A DNA stretch of 48,710 bases from the NCBI GenBank assembly GCA_949878495.1, contig CATLAR010000003.1:1-48710 (forward strand), given 5' to 3'. This stretch comes from an uncultured Christensenella sp. Lineage in GTDB: Bacteria > Bacillota > Clostridia > Christensenellales > Borkfalkiaceae. Shown here one piece after another: positions 25,258-32,941 of this stretch (positions are counted from its first letter, which is position 1; every line of letters starts with the position of its first letter). The notes under the pieces were generated by a model. It saw only the letters and a program-made list of their open reading frames with translations, was not told the DNA's origin and did not search any database. The translations under genes and the position numbers were made by a program.

Positions 25258-25286
25258 ATATTATCATATTCTATGCTTATCGTCAA
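25258..25286 (-). promoter_or_regulatory. Promoter of the CNNM-like transporter leader
   Basis: Minus strand TTGACG (25281-25286), 17 bp, TAATAT (25258-25263). Predicted start near 25251, about 24 bases before the leader ORF. Confidence 0.65.
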
Positions 25287-25352
25287 GTATTTAGATAAAG
25301 CGGTTTTTTAATCTGTTTAGGCACGACTTTAACGCAATACTATTATTAATAA

Positions 25353-25565
25353 TCAATAAATATCTTTTAAGCCAAGCAGATAATCAGCGCTAACATTAAA
25401 ATATTCGGCAATTAAATATACGTTCTCAGCCGTTGGAAGAATTTTTCCCGTCGACCAATCCGAAATACTCGTTGCAGATACTCCTATTTTCTTTGCAAGC
25501 TCTCTTTTTGAAATTTCATTTTCAATAAGCAATTCATTTAATCTTAATGCAAATTTATTCTTCAC
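25353..25565 (-). CDS. XRE-family helix-turn-helix regulator (single domain)
   Basis: 70 residues from a GTG. The whole chain is one Cro/C1 domain: RLNELLIENEISKRELAKKIGVSATSISDWSTGKILPTAENVYLIAEYFNVSADYLLG. The ending EYFNVSADYLLGL matches both halves of the tandem regulator at 25891, so they are paralogues. Two 16-bp boxes just upstream are candidate operators for autoregulation. No partner toxin gene is seen. Confidence 0.85.
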   Translation of the reverse strand: MKNKFALRLNELLIENEISKRELAKKIGVSATSISDWSTGKILPTAENVYLIAEYFNVSADYLLGLKDIY

Positions 25566-25574
25566 AAAAATATT

Positions 25575-25620
25575 GTAAGATATATTTTACAAAAACCACT
25601 TGACGTAAGATATGTCTTAC
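25575..25620. promoter_or_regulatory. Two operator-like boxes GTAAGATAT..TTAC
   Basis: GTAAGATATATTTTAC (25575-25590) and GTAAGATATGTCTTAC (25605-25620) agree at 14 of 16 bases, are near-palindromic and have centres 30 bp apart. The right box lies inside the spacer of a plus-strand promoter (TTGACG 25600-25605, 18 bp, TATAAT 25624-25629) directed into the next XRE gene in antisense. Confidence 0.65.
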
Positions 25621-25630
25621 ACTTATAATA

Positions 25631-25870
25631 TTAATCAGTTAATTCGTTCATATCAAAATACGGAGAATTAAAAAACTCGCTTAAAGATATATTCAAACCA
25701 GCACAAATTCCGTAAATGAATTTAATTTGTATAGATGTGTTATTAGCTTTTACTATATCGCAGAGTGTTGAATTTGCAACGCCCGTTTTAAGGCTCAATC
25801 CGTGAACGGTTAAATTATTTTCATCACACAATTCCTGCACACGTTTTGCAATACTATCTTTTAATTTCAT
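25631..25870 (-). CDS. XRE-family helix-turn-helix regulator
   Basis: 79 residues. One HTH_3 domain: KRVQELCDENNLTVHGLSLKTGVANSTLCDIVKANNTSIQIKFIYGICAGLNISLSEFFNSPYFD. The ending SLSEFFNxPxFD and overall length match the regulator at 39224, making the two paralogues of one subfamily. GGAG lies 5-8 bases before the ATG. It is 20 bases downstream of the tandem regulator and so is probably in its transcript. Confidence 0.87.
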   Translation of the reverse strand: MKLKDSIAKRVQELCDENNLTVHGLSLKTGVANSTLCDIVKANNTSIQIKFIYGICAGLNISLSEFFNSPYFDMNELTD

Positions 25871-25890
25871 TTTAACACTCCATTACCTGT

Positions 25891-26349
25891 TTAATTGTAA
25901 GGCGTTTTATCGTCAGTTCTGCCAAGTAAATAATCTATTGATACTTTGAAATAGTCGCTTAGCGATTCCAGAAATTCCAATGACGGTAAATAGTTTTTGT
26001 TTAGCCAACGCGTAACGTAACTTTGGTCAAAATGTAAATCTTTACATACCTTGTATTGAGTAACATTCTTTTCTTTACACAAAAGAATAAAACGAGTTTT
26101 GAAATCGCTTTTTATTTTTGCTTGATTAAAATATTCGTCGTCGGAAGTTCCGAGTAAATATTTTATAGATACGTTAAAATAATCCGCAATGCGAATTAAA
26201 ATTCTCGGCGTTGGAACGATACCGTACTTTAAAGCGTTGGATAAAGAACGATAATCTATGCCGATTATATTCGGTAAATCAGATTTATTAACTCCGCATT
26301 CCTCTACTAATTCGGTTATGCTGTTCTGAAAAGCGTTTGAAATAGCCAT
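25891..26349 (-). CDS. Regulator with two tandem XRE helix-turn-helix domains
   Basis: 152 residues holding two Cro/C1 domains, about 8-68 (ITELVEECGVNKSDLPNIIG...DYFNVSIKYLLG) and 80-148 (FILLCKEKNVTQYKVCKDLH...DYFKVSIDYLLGR). Two DNA-binding domains in one chain could let a monomer recognise two half-sites. No sensor or protease domain follows. The upstream region shared with the 51-residue gene contains repeated AAACTACAA and a 20-bp palindrome. First gene of a two-gene unit. Confidence 0.87.
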   Translation of the reverse strand: MAISNAFQNSITELVEECGVNKSDLPNIIGIDYRSLSNALKYGIVPTPRILIRIADYFNVSIKYLLGTSDDEYFNQAKIKSDFKTRFILLCKEKNVTQYKVCKDLHFDQSYVTRWLNKNYLPSLEFLESLSDYFKVSIDYLLGRTDDKTPYN

Positions 26350-26363
26350 ATTTATCCTTACGG

Positions 26364-26392
26364 TTAATAGTTGTATTAAAGCTAAACTACAA
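26364..26392 (-). promoter_or_regulatory. Promoter of the tandem-XRE unit
   Basis: Minus strand TTGTAG (26387-26392), 17 bp, TATTAA (26364-26369). The -35 is part of an AAACTACAA repeat (26384-26392) that recurs exactly at 26444-26452. Confidence 0.5.
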
Positions 26393-26430
26393 CCATAAGA
26401 AAATTTTATGTTATTATTTAATTAATATGC

Positions 26431-26471
26431 TTGCATAAAAACCAAACTACAATTACAATATTTATTGTAAT
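26431..26471 (+). promoter_or_regulatory. Promoter and 20-bp palindromic operator of the 51-residue gene
   Basis: TTGCAT (26431-26436), 17 bp, TACAAT (26454-26459). ATTACAATA-TT-TATTGTAAT (26452-26471) is a perfect inverted repeat covering the -10 and ending at the base before the ATG. An AAACTACAA box (26444-26452) abuts it. Confidence 0.65.
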
Positions 26472-26627
26472 ATGGATAAAAAAGATTTAAAAATTTTATT
26501 AATTTGCGTTTCGGTATACGTTGCAATAGCAGTGATTAATCTTTGTTGCATTTATGCTTGGCAAGGCGAAAACTTTTGGAATTATCTTAAAGAGTGTTGG
26601 GATTGGTACAAAAAATTATTTATTTAA
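26472..26627 (+). CDS. 51-residue single-helix membrane peptide
   Basis: ATG at 26472, stop TAA at 26625. The chain starts MDKKDLK, has one hydrophobic helix (about residues 8-30, ILLICVSVYVAIAVINLCCIYAW) and ends in an amphipathic Trp/Lys-rich segment (FWNYLKECWDWYKKLF). No ribosome site, but a promoter and a perfect operator directly precede it. Divergent from the tandem-XRE gene. Small membrane peptides next to XRE repressors include type I toxins, phage superinfection proteins and peptide signals; nothing here decides among them. Confidence 0.55.
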   Translation: MDKKDLKILLICVSVYVAIAVINLCCIYAWQGENFWNYLKECWDWYKKLFI

Positions 26628-26648
26628 TTGGGTTAGGGCAAAACCCAA
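26628..26648 (+). other. Hairpin after the 51-residue gene
   Basis: TTGGGTT, 7-base loop, AACCCAA immediately follows the stop. No T-run, so a weak terminator at best. Confidence 0.35.
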
Positions 26649-26701
26649 AACGTCGCTACGCTCGCGCGAATCGTAGAGTTTCGAAAGGACTTACCGTTTA
26701 A

Positions 26702-26742
26702 CAGCAAAAAGAGAGGTGAAAAATTCACCTCTCTTTTTGCTG
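26702..26742 (-). terminator. Terminator of the tRNA-Arg transcript
   Basis: CAGCAAAAAGAGAGGTGAA (26702-26720) pairs perfectly with the 19 bases at 26724-26742. On the minus strand the T-run is CTCTCTTTTTGCTG. It overlaps the last two bases of the encoded CCA. Confidence 0.85.
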
Positions 26743-26817
26743 GTGCACCGTAAGGAATTCGAATCCCTAGCCTTTGGTTCCGTAGACCAACGCTCTATCC
26801 AGTTGAGCTAACGGTGC
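26741..26817 (-). tRNA. tRNA-Arg (anticodon ACG)
   Basis: 77 bases including encoded CCA. Acceptor stem GCACCGT/ACGGTGC, D-arm GCTCAACTGGATAGAGC, anticodon stem TTGGT/ACCAA with loop CTACGGA, variable AGGCT, T-arm AGGGATTCGAATTCCTT. ACG is the wobble-inosine arginine tRNA reading CGN. Confidence 0.95.
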
Positions 26818-26843
26818 ATATTTATTAAATTATGTTTTTAAAC

Positions 26844-26863
26844 CAAAGGCTATTGAGCCTTTG
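26844..26863. other. Hairpin after the tRNA-Arg fragment
   Basis: CAAAGGCT, loop ATTG, AGCCTTTG. It follows the fragment at 26878 in its reading direction and precedes the intact tRNA. Confidence 0.6.
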
Positions 26864-26877
26864 TCGCAGTTTTCTAA

Positions 26878-26911
26878 AGACCAACGCTCTATCCAGTTGA
26901 GCTAACGGTGC
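26878..26911 (-). pseudogene. 5' fragment of tRNA-Arg
   Basis: Bases 26878-26913 are identical to 26784-26819, i.e. the first 34 bases of the tRNA-Arg plus two upstream bases. Identity stops within the anticodon loop; no T-arm or acceptor partner follows. It stands first behind the only visible promoter of the tRNA transcript. Confidence 0.85.
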
Positions 26912-26949
26912 ATTAAACTTTCCGCGCATAACAATCTGAAAGCTAACTT

Positions 26950-26978
26950 ATTATATTAAATAACAAATTATTTGTCAA
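26950..26978 (-). promoter_or_regulatory. Consensus promoter of the tRNA-Arg transcript
   Basis: Minus strand TTGACA (26973-26978), 17 bp, TATAAT (26950-26955). Confidence 0.85.
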
Positions 26979-27041
26979 TCGTTTTTGCGCGGTTTTTACT
27001 TTTTTCCGAGTTTACTTAGCCTACCGCCAAAGCGCAAAATT

Positions 27042-27662
27042 TTACGCCTTGTTTTTTACTTTCATAAGTCTGATAACCGCCGCGCGCTCGTTTTCGTCGA
27101 GCTTAGACTTTATATATTTTATCGTTTCTTCAAGTTGCGGAATCATAACGTATTCCAGCGCGTTTACGCGCCTTTTGTTGCGTTCGATTTCGTCGGCGAG
27201 CATTCTAACCGTTTTTTCGACTTCGGCAAGTTTAAGCATTTTAGGTATAAGCGCCGCCGCGCGTTCTACGGAAAAATCGGCTTCGCTCGTGATTTCCGAG
27301 TAAGCGTAAGGCAGACCGTCCGCGCGCTTTTCGCTTACAACGGCAACCGACGGTACGTCTACGCCCATAATGCTTTCCGTTGTGCATTCAACGCCGACCG
27401 CAACCGACGGCATAGCGAAAGCCGCCTCCGCCTGATAGGCTGGCGTTACCGAGCGCGCTACGGAAAACTCTTTGAGCGTTGCGGCAAGTTCCTTTTCCAC
27501 CTCGCCGCGCAGCCGCTTGTTTTCTTTTATTATTACGGAAAACCGACGGATCATTTCGTCGGATTTATCCTTTAAAAGTTTATGCCCGCGCGTTGCCGTT
27601 TCAAGGCGCGCTTTGAGCTTTTTCAGCTCCATACGCGTGGGATTGACGTTTAACCTTGCCAT
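27042..27662 (-). CDS. ntpD: V-type ATPase subunit D (central stalk)
   Basis: 206 residues, almost all coiled coil. Starts MARLNVNPTRMELKKLKARLETATRGHKLLKDKSDEM, the conserved V/A-type subunit D opening, and ends with a second long helix (ALEYVMIPQLEETIKYIKSKLDENERA). D is the rotor shaft inside the A3B3 ring. Last gene of the nine-gene V-ATPase operon, 33 bases after ntpB. No clear terminator follows, so transcripts may run toward the tRNA region. Confidence 0.95.
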   Translation of the reverse strand: MARLNVNPTRMELKKLKARLETATRGHKLLKDKSDEMIRRFSVIIKENKRLRGEVEKELAATLKEFSVARSVTPAYQAEAAFAMPSVAVGVECTTESIMGVDVPSVAVVSEKRADGLPYAYSEITSEADFSVERAAALIPKMLKLAEVEKTVRMLADEIERNKRRVNALEYVMIPQLEETIKYIKSKLDENERAAVIRLMKVKNKA

Positions 27663-27695
27663 AAAGCCTCTTCACCGAATACCGATTGTTTGCCC

Positions 27696-29066
27696 TTAGT
27701 CTTTCAAATACTTTTCGATAAGATTTTTTTTGATACGCTTAAGCTCCGTTACGGGCAGTATCTTCAGAAGCTCCCAGCCGATATCGAGCGTTTCCTCTAT
27801 CGACCTGTCAGCCGTAAAACCTTGATTTATATACACCTGCTCGAACCTCTCGGCAAACTTTGCGTAAAGTTTATCAACGTCCGAGAGCGCGGCTTCGCCT
27901 AAAATAGCCGAAAGTTCTTTGCTCTCCTTGCCGCTTGCGTACGCCGCGAAAAGTTGGTTCATAGTTCCCGCGTGGTCCTCGCGCGTTTTACCGTCGCCGA
28001 TGCCCTTGTCTTTGAGCCTCGAAAGGGACGGAAGCACGTCAATGGGCGGGTTAATGCCTTTTTTGTACAAGTCGCGCGACAAAATAATCTGCCCTTCCGT
28101 AATGTATCCCGTAAGGTCGGGAATAGGGTGGGTTTTGTCGTCCTCGGGCATCGTCAGAATGGGTATCTGCGTAATAGAGCCTTCGCATCCCCTTATTCTG
28201 CCCGCGCGCTCGTACATAGTGGCGAGGTCGGTATACAGATAACCGGGGTAACCGCGTCTGCCGGGAACTTCGCGGCGGGCGGCGGAAACTTCGCGCAGAG
28301 CTTCGGCATAGTTGGTAATATCGGTGAGAATGACGAGAACGTGCATTCCGCATTCAAACGCGAGATATTCCGCGCAGGTGAGCGCCATTCTCGGGGTTGC
28401 GATACGCTCTACGGCGGGGTCGTTGGCAAGGTTGGTGAAAAGCACCGTGCGTTCGATTGCGCCCGTGCGCTTGAAGTCTTCGACGAAGTATTGCGCTTCC
28501 TCGAAGGTAATACCTATCGCGGCGAAAACTACCGCGAACTTACTGTCGCCGCCGCGCACCTTCGCCTGTCTTGCAATCTGCGCGGCAAGCTCGGCGTGCG
28601 GAAGTCCGCTCATAGAGAATACGGGCAGTTTCTGACCCCTTACGAGAGTGTTAAGCCCGTCTATCGCCGAAATACCCGTCTGAATGAACTCGTCGGGATA
28701 ATCGCGGGCGGCGGGATTTATAGGCTCGCCGTTTATATCCAGCATTTTATCGGGAATAACGGGCGCGCCGCCGTCGCGAGGGTTGCCCATACCGTCGAAC
28801 ACCCTGCCGAGCATATCTTTCGAAACGGCAAGCTGCTGGCTGTGCCCTAAAAACTTAGCCTTTGCCGTGGTCAGCTGCAAGCCCTGCGAATTTTCAAAGA
28901 GCTGAACTACGGCTTTGTCGCGGTTGATTTCTAGAACTTTGCCCTTTCGGATACTGCCGTCCGAGCAAACTATATCGACTAATTCGTTATAAGTAACGCC
29001 CTCCACGCCCTCTACGAGCATCAAAGGTCCGACTACTTCGCGTATGGTCTTGTATTCTTTAAACAT
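27696..29066 (-). CDS. ntpB: V-type ATPase subunit B
   Basis: 456 residues, normal length. Non-catalytic nucleotide-site subunit alternating with A. Starts [21 protein letters not shown]; carries [17 protein letters not shown] in place of a Walker A loop, which is the rule for B subunits, and the conserved segment [27 protein letters not shown] with the arginine that reaches the catalytic site. Lies 12 bases after ntpA. Confidence 0.97.
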   Translation of the reverse strand: MFKEYKTIREVVGPLMLVEGVEGVTYNELVDIVCSDGSIRKGKVLEINRDKAVVQLFENSQGLQLTTAKAKFLGHSQQLAVSKDMLGRVFDGMGNPRDGGAPVIPDKMLDINGEPINPAARDYPDEFIQTGISAIDGLNTLVRGQKLPVFSMSGLPHAELAAQIARQAKVRGGDSKFAVVFAAIGITFEEAQYFVEDFKRTGAIERTVLFTNLANDPAVERIATPRMALTCAEYLAFECGMHVLVILTDITNYAEALREVSAARREVPGRRGYPGYLYTDLATMYERAGRIRGCEGSITQIPILTMPEDDKTHPIPDLTGYITEGQIILSRDLYKKGINPPIDVLPSLSRLKDKGIGDGKTREDHAGTMNQLFAAYASGKESKELSAILGEAALSDVDKLYAKFAERFEQVYINQGFTADRSIEETLDIGWELLKILPVTELKRIKKNLIEKYLKD

Positions 29067-29078
29067 TTAGCACCTGCC

Positions 29079-30836
29079 TTACTCTTCTCCGCCCTGCGCA
29101 AGCGCGGTAAGCTCCGCGTTCATAGCCTTTAAAATCTCGTCGAACTCGTCAAGATTGCTTTCGGGGATATACTTCGCCCTGCCTATGCGCTCTTTACACG
29201 ATGTGGCGAGCACGGCGTTCATATCCGCGTAGTTTCCTATGGCTTCGCGGGCGCGGGCGTCGAACTCGTAGATAAGTTTGAGCATTAAATACTGCTTTTT
29301 CATCGACGTATAAGTGTCCACGTCGTCGAAAGCGTTCTGGTGCAGATAGTCCTCGCGGATAATCTTCGCCGTTTCCATAGTCAGCCTGTCGTCAGATGAA
29401 AGCGCGTCCATTCCGACCAGCCTGACTATCTCGTCAAGCGCCGCTTCCTCCTGCAAAACAGTCATTACGAACTGTCTGTAAGCGTAGAAGTCCGCGCCGA
29501 CGTTACCGTCAAACCAATCCTTCATTCTGTCGGCGTAAAGCGAATAGCTGATAAGCCAGTCGATAGCGGGGAAATGGCGTTTGTACGCAAGCGAAGCCGA
29601 AAGCCCCCAGAACACTTTGACTATTCGCAAAGTCGCCTGAGAAACGGGCTCGCTGAGATCTCCGCCCGGAGGCGAAACCGCGCCGATTGCCGTGACAGAA
29701 CCCGTGCGCTCTTTGCCGCCTAAAATGCGGACGATGCCCGCGCGCTCGTAGAACTCGGCAAGTCGGCTGGATAAGTACGCGGGATAGCCCTCGTCGCCGG
29801 GCATTTCTTCAAGACGACCGCTCATTTCGCGCAGAGCCTCCGCCCAGCGCGACGTGGAATCCGCCATTATTGCTACGTTATATCCCATATCGCGGAAGTA
29901 TTCGGCAATGGTTATACCCGTATAAATGCTGGCTTCGCGCGCGGCTACGGGCATATCCGAGGTGTTTGCTATAAGCACGGTGCGCTTCATAATCGGCTCG
30001 CCCGTTTTAGGGTCTTTCAGTGCGGGGAATTCGTTTAAAACGTCCGTCATTTCGTTGCCGCGCTCGCCGCAGCCTACGTATACTATAATGTCGGCTTCAG
30101 CCCATTTCGCGAGCTGATGCTGAACGACCGTTTTGCCGCTTCCGAACGGACCGGGAACGGCGGCAACGCCGCCGCGGGCTATGGGAAACAGCGTGTCCAC
30201 AACGCGCTGACCCGTGACCATAGGCGTGGACGGCGACAGTTTTTCTTTATAAGGTCTGCCCTTGCGGACGGGCCATTTGCGCAGCATACAGACGGGTTTT
30301 TTGCCGCCGTCCGTACGGATAACGGCTACGGTGTCCTCTACGGTATAGTCGCCCTCTTCCACGGACTCGACCTTGCCCGAAACGCCGTTGGGAACCATAA
30401 TGCGGTGTTCGATAAGCTCGGTTTCCCGCACAGTGCCGAGCACGTCGCCCTCGCCCACCTCGTCGCCGACTTTAACGCACGGCACGAACCGCCATTTCTT
30501 TTCGCGGTCGATATTATTTACCGAAACGCCGCGGGAAATTCTTGACCCGTATTGGAAGTAAAGCGCGGTCAAGGGGCGCTGTATACCGTCGAATATGCCC
30601 GAAATAAGCCCCGGCGCAAGCTCTGCCGAAAGCGGCGCGCCCGTGGAAATTACGTCCTCGCCGGGACCCAGCCCCGAGGTTTCTTCATAGACCTGAACGG
30701 AGGCTTTGTCCCCCCTAAGTTCGATTATTTCGCCGATAAGCCCCTTGTCGGAAACGCGGACAACGTCGTAAAGTTTGCTGTCCGCCATACCCTCGGCGAT
30801 AATCAAAGGTCCCGAAATTTTTACTGTCTTACCCAT
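29079..30836 (-). CDS. ntpA: V-type ATPase catalytic subunit A
   Basis: 585 residues from the ATG at 30836 (AGAGGA just upstream); a reading from 30860 is possible but adds residues foreign to the family. Walker A is GPFGSGKT (229-236), the catalytic Glu lies in [16 protein letters not shown], and [27 protein letters not shown] is the conserved late motif. The long N-terminal non-homologous region (about 110-190) that separates V/A-type A subunits from F-type beta is present. Upstream in the operon the 176-bp MITE-like element separates it from ntpG. Confidence 0.97.
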   Translation of the reverse strand: MGKTVKISGPLIIAEGMADSKLYDVVRVSDKGLIGEIIELRGDKASVQVYEETSGLGPGEDVISTGAPLSAELAPGLISGIFDGIQRPLTALYFQYGSRISRGVSVNNIDREKKWRFVPCVKVGDEVGEGDVLGTVRETELIEHRIMVPNGVSGKVESVEEGDYTVEDTVAVIRTDGGKKPVCMLRKWPVRKGRPYKEKLSPSTPMVTGQRVVDTLFPIARGGVAAVPGPFGSGKTVVQHQLAKWAEADIIVYVGCGERGNEMTDVLNEFPALKDPKTGEPIMKRTVLIANTSDMPVAAREASIYTGITIAEYFRDMGYNVAIMADSTSRWAEALREMSGRLEEMPGDEGYPAYLSSRLAEFYERAGIVRILGGKERTGSVTAIGAVSPPGGDLSEPVSQATLRIVKVFWGLSASLAYKRHFPAIDWLISYSLYADRMKDWFDGNVGADFYAYRQFVMTVLQEEAALDEIVRLVGMDALSSDDRLTMETAKIIREDYLHQNAFDDVDTYTSMKKQYLMLKLIYEFDARAREAIGNYADMNAVLATSCKERIGRAKYIPESNLDEFDEILKAMNAELTALAQGGEE

Positions 30837-30886
30837 AAAATCCTCTTTAACAAAAATCACGGTTTGCGCCGTTAATTATTTTGAAA

Positions 30887-31062
30887 CACCTCATCGGTCT
30901 GCATTGCAAAAAGCGCCGTTTTTGCTCGCGCCGAAAGCGTTTGAAAATACCTCTTGGCTTCCCCTCGCGCGAGCGAAGCGACGCTTTGCACACTTTAATG
31001 TAAAAAGTTTCAGATTATATTGTGCAAAGGGGAAGCTGTCTGCCAAGCAGACTGATGAGGTG
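30887..31062. mobile_element. 176-bp MITE-like palindromic element
   Basis: Ends are CACCTCATCGGTCTGC (30887-30902) and GCAGACTGATGAGGTG (31047-31062), inverted repeats with one mismatch. Inside, GGCTTCCCC pairs with GGGGAAGC and CTTTGCACA with TGTGCAAAG, so the whole element can fold as nested hairpins. No ORF. Elements with this TTCCCCT/AGGGGAA and CTCATC/GATGAG wording are frequent between genes in gut Firmicutes. It ends 2 bases from the ntpG stop. Confidence 0.75.
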
Positions 31063-31064
31063 AC

Positions 31065-31370
31065 TTATATTATAATGCCCAGCGCGCGTTCCATTGCGCT
31101 TTTGAGCATTTCCTCGCCGTAGCCCGTACTGCCGTTTTTGGACGGTATAGTCAGAATTACGGGAAAAGGCTCTTCGTCAAACCGCTTTAAAAACTGCGCG
31201 TTACCGCGCGAAAGTTCTTCCGTAAGGAATATAATTTTGTATTCTTTGGCGATTTTTCTTATAATTTCACGGGCTTTGTTTTCGTCCTCTGCGGGAAAAG
31301 CGTCCACGCCCGCCGCTTTGAAAACCGTGATACTTTCGCCGTCGCCGACGATTGCCATTTTACCTTGCAT
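31065..31370 (-). CDS. ntpG: V-type ATPase subunit F (NtpG)
   Basis: 101 residues from the ATG at 31370, the family length; MAIVGDGESITVFKAAGVDAF is the standard beginning, so the ATG at 31358 is another option. GGAGGAG lies 14 bases before 31370. A Rossmann-like small domain that binds subunit D on the rotor. FLTEELSRGNAQFLKRF and PVILTIPSKNG are conserved. The end LKSAMERALGI is normal, although the MITE sits 2 bases beyond the stop. Confidence 0.92.
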   Translation of the reverse strand: MQGKMAIVGDGESITVFKAAGVDAFPAEDENKAREIIRKIAKEYKIIFLTEELSRGNAQFLKRFDEEPFPVILTIPSKNGSTGYGEEMLKSAMERALGIII

Positions 31371-31393
31371 AAAAAATTTACCTACTCCTCCGA

Positions 31394-32365
31394 TTAAACG
31401 GCGCGGAGACGCGATTTTATATAACTTTCGTCCATACCCACAAGCAGACAAACGAAAATTATCCTCAGGTTGGCGTTTTCCGCGCGCCGCCGAAAAACGT
31501 AGTAAATAAACGGTTGGCGGCGCTTAAGCTCGAACCTGCGCTCGGACAGATACTTGCTCTCCATACTTTGAAGCGCTTTTTCCGCCGCGGTGAACGGCGC
31601 GTTCTCTTCCTTTGCCGCAAAACAGTCTTTGACGAACTCCGCATACGGAGTTTTTGCAAAGCGCTCGGCGGACTTTTGAGCGTCGCCGCAGAATAAAACT
31701 TCCAGATCTTCCGCCTTTAATTTTCCCGCGCCGATATAGTTTGTTGCGGCATATTCGGGGGTCTGCGAACGCATTGCCGTTAAAATATCCGTCATATCCG
31801 CGCGCGCTACGGCAAACTTTTTCAAAAGTCCGTTGCCCTTGCACGCCGTTAAAAGGCGCTTAAACGCCGCCTTTTCAAACAGCGCGCCTATCTCCGCGCC
31901 CGAAACCACGTTTTCGCCTGAAAACGCCTTTTCGGCAAGCGAAATCGCCTCCGAAAGTTCGGGATACAGCGGCGAGCAGTCGCCGCTTTGAATGCATTCG
32001 TCTATCTCGCCGACGGTAAAAAGCCCGTCGGGCGCAAGCATTGGCGCAAGTTCCGCGCCCGTATATTTTGCTTTGATAATCGCTTTTGCGTTGTGAAAGT
32101 CGCGCGGCGAAAGAAAGTACGCCTTTTCAGCTTTAGTCGGCGCATATTCGCGAATGAACGCGTCGATATCCCGCGCGTCTGCGGCGAGAACTTTCTCGTA
32201 TTCGTGCACGGAAAGCGCGTCAGCGCCCCGCCCGAAACCGCTCTCCGTCAGGCTTCTGAAAGCGTCCTCCGCGCTCATTTCGCACAACTTTAAAATTTTA
32301 CCGCCGAGCAGGGAAGTTTCCCGCGCCGCAATAACGCCGTTCGTATATAAAACGTCCTTTGCCAT
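31394..32365 (-). CDS. ntpC: V-type ATPase subunit C (V1/Vo coupling)
   Basis: 323 residues, helical, matches the bacterial V-type C (d-like) subunit that caps the membrane ring and holds the central stalk. Recognised from position, length and patterns such as YTNGVIAARETSLLGGKIL at the start and LREYAPTKAEKAYFLSPRDFHNAKAIIKAKYTG, with late RRAENANLRIIFVCLLVGMDESYIKSRLR. Lies 2 bases after ntpE. Confidence 0.92.
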   Translation of the reverse strand: MAKDVLYTNGVIAARETSLLGGKILKLCEMSAEDAFRSLTESGFGRGADALSVHEYEKVLAADARDIDAFIREYAPTKAEKAYFLSPRDFHNAKAIIKAKYTGAELAPMLAPDGLFTVGEIDECIQSGDCSPLYPELSEAISLAEKAFSGENVVSGAEIGALFEKAAFKRLLTACKGNGLLKKFAVARADMTDILTAMRSQTPEYAATNYIGAGKLKAEDLEVLFCGDAQKSAERFAKTPYAEFVKDCFAAKEENAPFTAAEKALQSMESKYLSERRFELKRRQPFIYYVFRRRAENANLRIIFVCLLVGMDESYIKSRLRAV

Positions 32366-32367
32366 AA

Positions 32368-32940
32368 TTAACCCGTTATAAACAGCCCGTTCGCCACGAT
32401 TGAAATATTCTCCTCGCGGTCGGCGGACAGCAACGCGGTATAGGAAACGTCCTTGTCCGCGCTCTCGCCCTTTAAGACGAACCCGCCGTAATTTGCGCCC
32501 TTGTCAGAGAGTTTCAATTCCTTTTCGGCTACGACGGAAAGCTTAGCCACGTCGGCTTTGTATTTATAGTCGGCGGAAAAAACTATCTCGTCACCCTTTT
32601 CCGCGTAGTCTTTGAGCAGTCTTTCGGCAAGAGCAAGCGCGGCGGGCTTTTCAAGATTATTCAGCTTTTTATACGCTTCCGCATAGACCGCGTCCACGGC
32701 GCGCCGTTTTTCGGCAAGCTCGCATTTCGCCGAGTCGAGCCTCGCCGTAGCCGCCTTGCCGTCGAGAATGGCTTTCACGCGCGCTTCGACTTCGGCAAGC
32801 GCGCCTTTCATAGCGCGCCCGCACCGTTCGTTGGCTTCGGCAAGCGTTTTCGCCGCCTTTTCCTCGGCTTGCGCGATAATCTCTTCGGCTTCGCGGCGCG
32901 CGTCGTCCATTATGCGCTCTACGATGTTCTCCGCGCCCAT
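32368..32940 (-). CDS. ntpE: V-type ATPase subunit E (peripheral stalk)
   Basis: 190 residues from the ATG at 32940, 1 base after the ntpK stop; a TTG at 32955 would overlap ntpK. The N-terminal half is a long Ala/Glu/Lys coiled coil (MDDARREAEEIIAQAEEKAAKTLAEANERC) that pairs with the NtpF helix as the peripheral stalk; the C-terminal half is the globular head. No strong ribosome site, so translational coupling to ntpK is likely. Confidence 0.93.
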   Translation of the reverse strand: MGAENIVERIMDDARREAEEIIAQAEEKAAKTLAEANERCGRAMKGALAEVEARVKAILDGKAATARLDSAKCELAEKRRAVDAVYAEAYKKLNNLEKPAALALAERLLKDYAEKGDEIVFSADYKYKADVAKLSVVAEKELKLSDKGANYGGFVLKGESADKDVSYTALLSADREENISIVANGLFITG

Positions 32941-32941
32941 T

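Noticed and set aside
25099-25286. Known riboswitch class (M-box, yybP-ykoY, NiCo) in the CNNM-like leader
   Set aside because: I could not match the conserved cores of these classes; a covariance search would be needed to exclude it fully.
25353-26627. Intact prophage or integrative element
   Set aside because: Only regulators and one small peptide are present; no integrase, terminase, relaxase or structural gene is in the window.
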